In this document: positions 1 to 9,349 of the stretch, one piece after another
Layout: each line of letters begins with the position of its first letter
Position numbering within the stretch: the first letter of the stretch is position 1
Assembly (NCBI GenBank): GCA_963971575.1
Contig: OZ020619.1
Span: 23,380,813 to 23,444,812 of the forward strand
Origin: Liopterus haemorrhoidalis
Taxonomy: Eukaryota > Arthropoda > Insecta > Coleoptera > Dytiscidae
DNA length: 64,000 nt
Reading direction: 5' to 3'
Position numbers and translations under genes: made by a program
Notes under the pieces: generated by a model
Database searches by the model: none
The model's input: the letters and a program-made list of their open reading frames with translations, nothing else
What the model was told of the DNA's origin: nothing

Positions 1-774
1 TTCGGGAAATCTCTTCTTAGTGGTTCCCTACGTCATGGAAGAAATATAGTCCCCGAATTTCAATTGTCTACTAAAAAATACAACACAGAGAGAAGATACA
101 AAGGGTTCTATAATTCACCCCGAATCTAGAATCGCCCCTTTAGGTTGATGATTAGAGCAAAATCCTGAATTTAATTTTTAAACATATATACGGATAACAT
201 TGTAGACAAAATCTTAATCAATATATCATTGGACCTAAGAGATAATGAAGAATCCGAGGAAAAACATTTTATCACTTTTCATCCCGTAGGGGTCGAATTT
301 CGAAAAATTCCATATAAGTGGATGCTTGCGACATGGATGGAATATGTTTCCTGAATTTCATATCTCTATGTCAAGGGACGTTCTTTCGAATAAAAAATAT
401 CAATTTACCCCTTTAGGGATGAAATTAAAAAAAAAATTCGAAATGCTTTCTAAATATTTTATGGTAAATAGAAAATTATGTACCAAAATGAAATGTTATA
501 ACTCAGGAAATACAAAGGTTTCTATAATTCACCCCAAATGTAGATTCACGGCTTTAGGGGTTGATAAGGGCAAAATCCTGAATTACTGTTTTAAAAATTT
601 ATATGGGTAACCTTTATAATCAAAAACCAAGTTAATATCTCATTGATCCTAAGGTATATTGAGGAATCCTTCAAAGCACATTTTACCCCTTACTCGAATT
701 TCGAAAAATCTCTTCTTAGTGGGTGCTTACATCACGGAAGGAATATACCCGAATTTCATGTCTCTATATCCAAG
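1..774 (+). repeat. R1 dispersed repeat, left half (truncated by window)
   Basis: This is the 5' part of an R1 copy that resumes at 12193. It consists of degenerate monomers, each carrying a 'spaced CCCC/GGGG' block (cccctttagggg-like), a 'cttacgtcatggaggg' block and a 'gtccaagggacgttct' block. Its first ~430 bases run parallel to 57630-58210, so the two regions are copies of the same family. The short open frame at 326-610 is an accident of the repeat. I could not assign R1 to a known transposon class. Confidence 0.75.
766..774. other. Left 9-bp target duplication of the foldback element
   Basis: The sequence atatccaag directly precedes the element end ggctccgtgaag. The same nine bases follow the other end at 12184-12192. 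Removing the element and one copy restores a continuous R1 sequence (ctctatatccaagggaag), which is how other R1 copies read at this point. Confidence 0.85.
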
Positions 775-3700
775 GGCTCCGTGAAGTTAGCAGTCCACTG
801 GAAGCACTAACGAAAATTCGTCGGCCATCCGTTAGTGCTTCGTTAGTGCCTGTTAGTGCTTCATAAAAAATCGTAGCCACCCTAAACGTTTTCGAAAAAA
901 AAGCAATTCAAAATGGACTGCTAACTTCACGCTTCGTTGGAAGCACTAACGAAAATTCGTCAGCCATCCGTTAGTGCCTCGTTAGTGCCTGTTAGTGCTT
1001 CATTAAAATTTGTAGCCACCCTAACCGATTTTGAGATATTGAGCATTCAAAAAAATAAGCGTGAAGTTAGCAGTCCACTGAAAGCACTAACGAAAATTCG
1101 TCGGCCATCCGTTAGTGCCTCGTTAGTGCCTGTTAGTGCTTCATTAAAATTTGTAGCCACCCTAACCATTTTTGAGAAATTGAGCTTTCAAAAAATCGAC
1201 CGTGAAGTTAGCAGTCCACTGAAAGCACTAACGAAAATTCGTCGGCCATCCGTTAGTGCCTCGTTAGTGCCTGTTAGTGCTTCATTAAAATTTGAAGCCA
1301 CCCTAACCGTTTTTGAGATATTGAGCAATCAAAAAAATAAGCGTGAAGTTAGCAGTCCACTGAAAGCACTAACGAAAATTTGTCGGCCATCCGTTAGTGC
1401 CTCGTTAGTGCCTGTTAGTGCTTCATTAAAATTTGTAGCCACCCTAACCGTTTTTGAGAAATTGAGCTTTCAAAAAATCGACCGTGAAGTTAGCAGTCCA
1501 CTGAAAGCACTAACGAAAATTCGTCGGCCATCCGTTAGTGCTTCGTTAGTGCCTGTTAGTGCTTCATTAAAATTTGTAGCCACCCTAACCGTTTTTGAGA
1601 AATTGAGCATTCAAAAAATCGACCGTGAAGTTAGCAGTCCACTGAAAGCACTAACGAAAATTCGTCGGCCATCCGTTAGTGCTTCGTTAGTGCCTGTTAG
1701 TGCTTCATTAAAATTTGTAGCCACCCTAACCGTTTTTGAGAAATTGAGCTTTCAAAAAATCGACCGTGAAGTTAGCAGTCCACTGAAAGCACTAACGAAA
1801 ATTCGTCGGCCATCCGTTAGTGCCTCGTTAGTGCCTATTAGTGCTTCATTAAAATTTGTAGCCACCCTAACCGTTTTTGAGAAATTGAGCATTCAAAAAA
1901 ATAAGCGTGAAGTTAGCAGTCCACTGAAAGCACTAACGAAAATTCGTCGGCCATCCGTTAGTGCCTCGTTAGTGCCTGTTAGTGCTTCATTAAAATTTGT
2001 AGCCACCCTAACCGTTTTTGAGAAATTGAGCATTCAAAAAAATAAGTGTGAAGTTAGCAGGTCATGAAAAGCACTAACGAGAATTCGTTGGCCGTCCGTT
2101 AGTGCCTCGTTAGTGCCTGTTAGTGCTTCATTAAAATTTGAATCCACCCTAACCGTTTTTGAGAAATTGAGCATTAAAAAAAAATTAACGTGCAGTTTGC
2201 AGGTCATGAAAAGCACTAATGAAAATTCATCGGCCAACCGTTAGTGCATCGGTAGTGCCTGTTTGTCATTCATTAAAATAGAAATCCACCCTAAACGTTT
2301 TTGAGAAATTGAGCATTCAAAAAAATTAACGTGTAGTTTGCAGGTCAGGAAAAGCACTAATGAAAATTCATCGACCAACCGTTAGTGCCTTGGTAGTGCC
2401 TGTTTGTGCTTCATTAAAATCGGAATCCACCCTAAGAGTTTTTGAGAAATTGAGCATTCAAAAAAATAAGCATAAAATTAGCAGGACATAGAAAGCTCTA
2501 ACGAAAATTCGTCGGCCATCCGTTAGTGCTTCGTTAGTGCCTGTTAGTGCTTCATTAAAATTTGTAGCCACCCTAACCGTTTTTGAGAAATTGAGCATTC
2601 AAAAAATCGACCGTGAAGTTAGCAGTCCACTGAAAGCACTAACGAAAATTCGTCGGCCATCCGTTAGTGCTTCGTTAGTGCCTGTTAGTGCTTCATTAAA
2701 ATTTGTAGCCACCCTAACCGTTTTTGAGAAATTGAGCTTTCAAAAAATCGACCGTGAAGTTAGCAGTCCACTGAAAGCACTAACGAAAATTCGTCGGCCA
2801 TCCGTTAGTGCCTCGTTAGTGCCTGTTAGTGCTTCATTAAAATTTGTAGCCACCCTAACCGTTTTTGAGAAATTGAGCATTCAAAAAAATAAGCGTGAAG
2901 TTAGCAGTCCACTGAAAGCACTAACGAAAATTCGTCGGCCATCCGTTAGTGCCTCGTTAGTGCCTGTTAGTGCTTCATTAAAATTTGTAGCCACCCTAAC
3001 CGTTTTTGAGATATTGAGCATTCAAAAAAATAAGCGTGAAGTTAGCAGTCCACTGAAAGCACTAACGAAAATTCGTCGGCATCCGTTAGTGCCTCGTTAG
3101 TGCCTGTTAGTGCTTCATTAAAATTTGTAGCCACCCTAACCGTTTTTGAGAAATTGAGCATTCAAAAAAATAAGTGTGAAGTTAGCAGGTCATGAAAAGC
3201 ACTAACGAGAATTCGTTGGCCGTCCGTTAGTGCCTCGTTAGTGCCTGTTAGTGCTTCATTAAAATTTGAATCCACCCTAACCGTTTTTGAGAAATTGAGC
3301 AATAAAAAAAAATTAACGTGCAGTTTGCAGGTCATGAAAAGCACTAATGAAAATTCATCGGCCAACCGTTAGTGCATCGGTAGTGCCTGTTTGTCATTCA
3401 TTAAAATCGAAATCCACCCTAACCGTTTTTGAGAAATTGAGCATTCAAAAAAATTAACGTGTAGTTTGCAGGTCATGAAAAGCACTAATGAAAATTCATC
3501 GGCCAACCGTTAGTGCATCGGTAGTGCCTGTTTGTCATTCATTAAAATCGAAATCCACCCTAACCGTTTTTGAGAAATTGAGCATTAAAAAAAATTAACG
3601 TGCAGTTTGCAGGTCATGAAAAGCACTAATGAAAATTCATCGGCCAACCGTTAGTGCATCGGTAGTGCCTGTTTGTCATTCATTAAAATCGAAATCCACC

Positions 3701-5362
3701 CTAACCGTTTTTGAGAAATTGAGCATTCAAAAAAATTAACGTGTAGTTTGCAGGTCAGGAAAAGCACTAATGAAAATTCATCGACCAACCGTTAGTGCCT
3801 TGGTAGTGCCTGTTTGTGCTTCATTAAAATCGGAATCCACCCTAAGAGTTTTTGAGAAATTGAGCATTCAAAAAAATAAGCATAAAATTAGCAGGACATA
3901 GAAAGCTCTAACGAAAATTCGTCGGCCATCCGTTAGTGCCTCGTTAGTACTTGTTAGTGCTTCATTAAAATTGGAATCCACCCAACCCGTTTTTTAGAAA
4001 TTGAGCTTTCAAAAAAATAAGCGTGAAGTTAGATGGTGATTGAAATACTATATTTTTCTATAGATGGGGGTAGATTTATCTAAAATATATTAATTTATTT
4101 ATTTATTTATTTTACATCGGCCTATTTCTGCAACCAGGCTAATCGCCAATGCCAGGGGAGAACTCTTAAAATTTGAATCCACCCTAACCGTTTTTGAGAA
4201 ATTGAGCATTCAAAAAAATAAGCGTGAAGTTAGCAGTCCACTGAAAGCACTAACGAAAATTCGTCGGCCATCCGTTAGTGCCTCGTTAGTGCCTGTTAGT
4301 GCTTCATTAAAATTTGTAGCCACCCTAACCGTTTTTGAGATATTGAGCATTCAAAAAAATAAGCGTGAAGTTAGCAGTCCACTGAAAGCACTAACGAAAA
4401 TTCGTCGGCATCCGTTAGTGCCTCGTTAGTGCCTGTTAGTGCTTCATTAAAATTTGTAGCCACCCTAACCGTTTTTGAGAAATTGAGCATTCAAAAAAAT
4501 AAGTGTGAAGTTAGCAGGTCATGAAAAGCACTAACGAGAATTCGTTGGCCGTCCGTTAGTGCCTCGTTAGTGCCTGTTAGTGCTTCATTAAAATTTGAAT
4601 CCACCCTAACCGTTTTTGAGAAATTGAGCAATAAAAAAAAATTAACGTGCAGTTTGCAGGTCATGAAAAGCACTAATGAAAATTCATCGGCCAACCGTTA
4701 GTGCATCGGTAGTGCCTGTTTGTCATTCATTAAAATCGAAATCCACCCTAACCGTTTTTGAGAAATTGAGCATTCAAAAAAATTAACGTGTAGTTTGCAG
4801 GTCATGAAAAGCACTAATGAAAATTCATCGGCCAACCGTTAGTGCATCGGTAGTGCCTGTTTGTCATTCATTAAAATCGAAATCCACCCTAACCGTTTTT
4901 GAGAAATTGAGCATTAAAAAAAATTAACGTGCAGTTTGCAGGTCATGAAAAGCACTAATGAAAATTCATCGGCCAACCGTTAGTGCATCGGTAGTGCCTG
5001 TTTGTCATTCATTAAAATCGAAATCCACCCTAACCGTTTTTGAGAAATTGAGCATTCAAAAAAATTAACGTGTAGTTTGCAGGTCAGGAAAAGCACTAAT
5101 GAAAATTCATCGACCAACCGTTAGTGCCTTGGTAGTGCCTGTTTGTGCTTCATTAAAATCGGAATCCACCCTAAGAGTTTTTGAGAAATTGAGCATTCAA
5201 AAAAATAAGCATAAAATTAGCAGGACATAGAAAGCTCTAACGAAAATTCGTCGGCCATCCGTTAGTGCCTCGTTAGTACTTGTTAGTGCTTCATTAAAAT
5301 TGGAATCCACCCAACCCGTTTTTTAGAAATTGAGCTTTCAAAAAAATAAGCGTGAAGTTAGA
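775..5362 (+). repeat. Left-arm array of 141-bp tandem repeats
   Basis: Successive copies of gtgaagttagcag begin at 1061, 1202, 1343 and 1484, a spacing of exactly 141 bases. Each monomer holds GTTAGTGC three times at 11- and 10-base steps and GCACTAAC once in inverse orientation. Copies from 775 to about 2040 and from 2537 to 3060 are close to consensus; those from about 2180 to 2480 and 3300 to 3960 are diverged. Because 141 is 47 codons and one frame has no stop, long open frames appear (937-2067, 2537-3100). These are repeat artefacts. The array is broken near 4035-4170 by arm sequence brought in by a tandem duplication. Confidence 0.9.
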
Positions 5363-5495
5363 TGGTGATTGAAATACTATATTTTTCTATAGATGGGGGT
5401 AGATTTATCTAAAATATATTAATTTATTTATTTATTTATTTTACATCGGCCTATTTCTGCAACCAGGCTAATCGCCAATGCCAGGGGAGAACTCC
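2838..5495 (+). repeat. 1,329-bp tandem duplication inside the left arm
   Basis: Bases from about 2838-4166 recur at about 4167-5495 with a constant offset of 1,329. Both copies share private variants, such as the one-base-shorter cgtcggcatccg at 3077 and 4406 and the segment gatggtgattgaaatac at 4032 and 5361. The junction lies near 4166, where the SINE-derived sequence ending in gggagaactc passes directly into a repeat monomer. The copies appear nearly identical, so the duplication is recent relative to the divergence between monomers. The right arm has no matching duplication. Confidence 0.8.
4108..4166 (-). mobile_element. SINE 3'-end fragment (by duplication)
   Basis: This is the tail part of the SINE at 5421-5660, carried here by the 1,329-base duplication. 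It shows the (AAAT)n tail in reverse and the conserved gcagaaataggccgatgtaaa segment on the minus strand. It is cut at the duplication junction and has no tRNA-like head. Confidence 0.75.
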
Positions 5496-5660
5496 TACAC
5501 CTGGATGAGGGGTGAATGATTGTGAAATGAGAGTAATGTATACATATTATTCTCGCCCGAATAATATCACCAACGGAGAATCGAACTACCAATCGCATAA
5601 TCCAGACTGTTTTCACCAGTCCAAACTGTACGACTTAATGCGCTCGACCACTCCGTTGGC
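5421..5660 (-). mobile_element. tRNA-derived SINE (arm copy)
   Basis: Read on the minus strand, the element starts with a tRNA-like head. It has an A-box-like gtggtcgagcgcattaag, a B-box-like ggttcgattctcc equivalent and a 7-base acceptor-like stem (caacgga pairing with tccgttg). A body follows with cattcacccctcatccag and gcgattagcct, ending in an (AAAT)n tail. The head resembles class II tRNAs (Ser/Leu type) in its tggccgag motif. An inverted copy lies at the equivalent place in the right arm, so the SINE was present before the inverted arms took their present form. Confidence 0.8.
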
Positions 5661-5974
5661 ATCTAAGATATGTTAAATCCCAAAATAATTGAGAATAATT
5701 TTTACTACAATTTTACGCCTTCACACATATCATTGTTTTTCAACCCTATCTAATTAATGTAGGGCGAACTTGCAAATTAACTTCGATGACAGAATAAGCA
5801 CCCAGAATTATCTGATAAGTTGAAAAAGGTATGAAAACAACTAATTAATTATATCACTGACGATTTAGGTATGAGAAATGATAAGCAAAAGATCGAGTGT
5901 AATAAAACACAATATTGAAGGAAAGTTTCGATGTTAGTATTTAAAATCAATATAATAATATACAAATAACAAAT
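5661..5974. other. Non-repeated part of left inverted arm
   Basis: No gene is seen. The stretch is the inverted counterpart of about 8720-9060 in the right arm, for example gggcgaacttgcaaatt at 5762 against its complement near 8970. It connects the SINE to the smaller foldback insertion. Confidence 0.7.
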
Positions 5975-5983
5975 CATCAAAAC

Positions 5984-6830
5984 GGTAACCGACGAGTTCA
6001 TCGAAAATCATTTCATCGAAAATCATTTCATCGAAAATCAATTCATCGAAAATCAATTCATCGAATGATCAATTCATCGAATCGTCAATTCATCTAAAAA
6101 AAAATATTTTGTAAATATTTGAGAGGAATGCCGAGGGGATCGGAAAGTCAAAAAAACAGTGGTCAATAAAAGTTGACAGACTAAGAAATAATTGCATAAA
6201 ATTTTTATATGGTTTAAAAAAAAGTAAATAAAGTGACATAGTATTTGAATATAAATAAAGAAATATAATAAGAAAACTTATATAATAAAACAAATAAATG
6301 TTTTGTTTTTAAGGTTTAATAAGACAGGTTATGGGCAATTGCACGCAAATAATTTTTATAAATTCATACACAATGATACGCATTTTAATTGGGCTAATAT
6401 GGGGGAAAATAAAGTACTATGCATCTAAAAACAAGGTAATTAGGTTAGATTAGGTTAGGTTAGGTTAGTAGCCGAGCGAAGCGAGCTACCCATCTTCTAG
6501 TTTAATGACAAAACACTATCTTAGGTTAGGTTAGGTTAGTAAGGGTTTGTTAGAAGAAGCCGAGCGAAGCGAGCTACCCATCATCTAGCTTAATGAAATT
6601 TAAAAATTATTAATAGACCAAGTATGATAGTAATTTAACAAGTGTAGTCTGTCAACTTTTATTGACCACTGCTTTTTTTGGCTTTCCGATCCCCTCGGCA
6701 TTCTTCTCAAATATTTACAAAATATATTTTTTTCGATGAATTGACGATTCGATGAATTGATCATTCGATGAATTGATTTTCGATGAATTGATTTTCGTTG
6801 AATTGATTTTCGATGAACTTACCGTGAATC
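5984..6830. mobile_element. Small foldback element A, 847 bp, 9-bp duplication catcaaaac
   Basis: The ends consist of inverted runs of a ~15-base unit (tcatcgaaaatcaat-like). They lie at about 5998-6095 and, inverted, at about 6728-6818, followed inward by a matching inverted segment containing gaggggatcgg. The nine bases catcaaaac stand at 5975-5983 and again at 6831-6839. The right arm of the enclosing element (about 8650-8680) shows the uninterrupted site, aaatcatcaaaacacaa in reverse complement. The insertion limits are therefore read directly. The core carries TTAGG-bearing tandem repeats. No coding sequence is evident. Confidence 0.85.
6431..6592 (+). repeat. TTAGG-bearing tandem repeat, about two copies
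   Basis: Two imperfect copies of a ~89-base unit each start with a short (TTAGG)3-4 run (ttaggttaggttaggttag). The run is followed by gccgagcgaagcgagctacc and tctagttta. The same unit forms three regular copies at 7631-7898. Confidence 0.8.
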
Positions 6831-6839
6831 CATCAAAAC

Positions 6840-7013
6840 ACAATTTAAAATTTACTTCAACTAAGCAGAACTTTTGAACCAGCAGTATTGTTAATCCGGC
6901 ACCCCGCTCTACCACCTAACGATCAAACTGACTCATCAGATTAACTTATTTACTATGATCTTCTTTCTGTGATTACTTCTGACCTATAAACGATAGGTAC
7001 ATGGGTCAAAGGG
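6840..7013. other. Inner end of left inverted arm
   Basis: This stretch pairs with about 8483-8650 of the right arm; both contain ctataaacgataggtac or its complement. Palindromic pairing ends near 7013, where the unique core begins. Confidence 0.7.
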
Positions 7014-7152
7014 CTTTTTATTCGTTAGTAAATGCCCTTGCCATTAAATTAATTTTTCTTTGTAAATCTTTAAAGGTAACGATGATATTCCACAGCAAAC
7101 AGCGTTATAATTTTCGTCGAAAATAAAATTATAAATCATAATTGTGAGTTAT

Positions 7153-7370
7153 CTATTGACCTGCGATATATGCTCTCCCGGAGATTTTTGTAGTAATATT
7201 AAACCTGAAAAGTCCGATATATATTTTTTCGATATATCTCTTACAGTTTAGCCGTCGTAACGATTTTAATGTTCCGCACCAAAGATATTTTCCGACTTTT
7301 TTCCGTCCGTAGGCCCTAAAAACATGTACATCATTTAAAAACCGATTAATTTTTGCACCATTAGTTCCGC
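7153..7370 (-). pseudogene. Coding relic in foldback core, C-terminal ~70 codons
   Basis: On the minus strand an open frame ends at a TAG at 7153-7155 with the residues AYIAGQ. A second copy of this core near 26300-26431 keeps the same frame, the same final residues and the motif KSLRRLNC, differing by a three-base indel and several substitutions. That suggests the frame was once protein-coding. The upstream part holds KVGKYLWCG followed by a second cysteine eleven residues after the first. This faintly resembles the W-C...C part of FLYWCH zinc fingers found in Mutator-like elements, but the resemblance is weak. Element B interrupts the frame at 7371, so the codons beyond belong to that insertion. 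Function is unassigned. Confidence 0.4.
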
Positions 7371-8118
7371 GGGAACCGGCGAGTTTATCGAAAATCAATT
7401 TATTGAAAGCAAATTTATCGAAAATCAATTTATCGAAAGCAAATTTATCGAAAATCAATTTATCAAAAATCAATTTATCGAAAGCTAGTTTATCGAATGC
7501 TCAATTTATCGAATGGTACGTTTATCGAAAATTGATTGTTGAATTATTTCGGTAGGAATTAATAATGAAAGAAATTTTAGTTTACATTGTAATTTATTAT
7601 TGTGACGGTAAATAAAGTGACATATAAAAACACTATCTTAGGTTAGGTTAGGTTAGTAATGGTTTGGTTAGAAGAAGCCGAGCAAAGAGAGATTACCATC
7701 TTCTAGTATAGTGACAAAACACTATCTTAGGTTAGGTTAGGTTAGTAAGGGTTTGGTTAGAAGAAGCCAAGCGAAGCGAGCTACCCATCTTCTAGTTTAA
7801 TGACAAAACACTATCTTAGGTTAGGTTAGGTTAGTAAGGGTTTGGTTAGAAGAAGTCGAGCGAAGCGAGCTACCCATCTTCTAGTTTAATGACAAAACAA
7901 ACTCACACTAACATAATAATGCCACCTGTTTAGAATTACCGTAAATTGAACAAATCATGTGTGGTATGACGCTAGTGGTATGACCTATTCCCTAGTTATA
8001 CCGAAAATTTATATTAATAAGAAAATTTGTTTTTATGAAATAACATAATATTACTAAGCATTTTCGATAAACGTGCCATTCGATAAATTGAGCATTCGAT
8101 AAATTGATTTTCGATAAC
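7371..8118. mobile_element. Small foldback element B, related to element A
   Basis: The left end begins gggaaccggcgagtttatcg, parallel to ggtaaccgacgagttcatcg of element A. It continues as a run of ~15-base units (tttatcgaaaatcaa) to about 7533. The right end is a shorter inverted run at 8059-8118 that pairs with the inner edge of the left run (tggtacgtttatcgaaaa against its complement). I could not find a target duplication, so the right limit is approximate and that end may be deleted. The core holds three TTAGG-bearing repeats. Confidence 0.65.
7631..7898 (+). repeat. Three 89-bp tandem repeats with TTAGG runs
   Basis: Units start with cactatcttaggttagg at 7631, 7720 and 7809, a spacing of 89 bases. 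Each contains ttaggttaggttaggttag, ggtttggttagaagaag and tctagt. The first copy is the most diverged. The TTAGG run matches the usual insect telomere motif but is only three to four units long. Confidence 0.9.
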
Positions 8119-8482
8119 ATCGAATTGAAAAATAGAGCGGATTTTGCTGTCAATGAAAGTAAGTATGGCCAAAGATTTAATAGGTAAATATAAAGTGTTG
8201 CAGTTTATTTATATTTTTTTATATTTTATATTTTTAATAAATATAAAGCAAGCCGCACACAATTGAGATAGATAAGGTATTATACTACGCGTCTTTGGTG
8301 CTATATATTTTAGTTTGCAATACAGTTGATGATAGTCGATGATAATATTCGTTTAGTTTGTTCGTCACAAATATATTTAAAAATTATTATACCCAAAATT
8401 ATTGTGTTCGTATGCTGTAGCATATAAGTGTAACAAAGATAGATATACATTGATATTCGTGACCCCCCCTCTTTTGACCCTC
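8119..8482. other. Unique core of foldback element, right part
   Basis: No open frame or recognised gene is seen. The sequence is AT-rich. It begins the part of the core that does not pair with the left arm. Confidence 0.5.
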
Positions 8483-9071
8483 CCTTTGACCCATGTACCT
8501 ATCGTTTATAGGTCAGAAGTAATCACAGAAAGAAGATCACAGTAATTAAATTAATCTGATGAGTCAGTTTGATCGTTAGGTGGTAGAGCGGGCGGCCGGG
8601 ATTAACAATACTGCTGGTTCAAAAGTTCTGCATAGTTGAAGTAAAATTTAAATTGTGTTTTGATGATTTGTTATTTGTATATTATTATATTGATTATATT
8701 ATATACTAACATCGAAACTTTCCTTCAATATTGTGTTTTATTACAATAGATATTTTGCTTATCATTTCTCATACCTAAATCGTCAGTCATATTTAGTCCA
8801 ACACTTATTAAAAATTGCTTATTTACATTAGACGATTTAGACGCTTTTTTACACAGATTACATTGACTTCTTCTAATTTTACTTGTGATATAATTAATTA
8901 GTTGTTTTCATACCTTTTTCAACTAATCAGATAATTCTGGGTGCTTATTCTGTCATCGAAGTTAATTTGCAAGTTCGCCCTACATTAATTAGATAGGGTT
9001 GAAAATACAATATTTGTGAAGGCGTAAAATTGTAGTAAAAATTATTCTCAAATATCTTGGGATTTAAAATA

Positions 9072-9290
9072 TCGTGCAGTTTGGACTGGTGAAAACAGTC
9101 TGGATTGTGCGGTCGATAGTTCGATTCTCCGTTGGTAATATTATTCGGGCGAGAATAATGTATACATTACTCTCATTTTACAATCATTCACCCCTCATCC
9201 AGGTGTAGGAGTTCGCCCCCTGGCATCGGCGATTAGCCTCGTTGCAGAAATAGGCCAATGTAAAATAAATAAATAAATAAATAAATTAAT
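9072..9290 (+). mobile_element. tRNA-derived SINE (right-arm copy, head truncated)
   Basis: This is the inverted partner of the SINE at 5421-5660. It keeps the B-box-like gttcgattctccgttgg, the body and the (AATA)n tail, but lacks the first ~25 bases of the head (the A-box region). The missing segment distinguishes the two arms. Confidence 0.8.
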
Positions 9291-9349
9291 ATATCTTAGA
9301 TAAATCTACCCCCATCTATAGAAAAATATAGTATTTCAATCACCATCTA

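Noticed and set aside
937..2067. 376-codon open frame that looks like a 47-residue repeat protein
   Set aside because: It is the 141-bp DNA repeat read in its one stop-free frame. The monomers also occur with frame-breaking indels, diverged copies have stops, and the same peptide appears in inverse orientation in the other arm.
775..5362. CRISPR-like array
   Set aside because: The units are long, contiguous and without unique spacers; the setting is eukaryotic.
6431..7898. A chromosome end (telomere)
   Set aside because: TTAGG runs are only three to four units long and lie within 89-bp repeats inside mobile elements.
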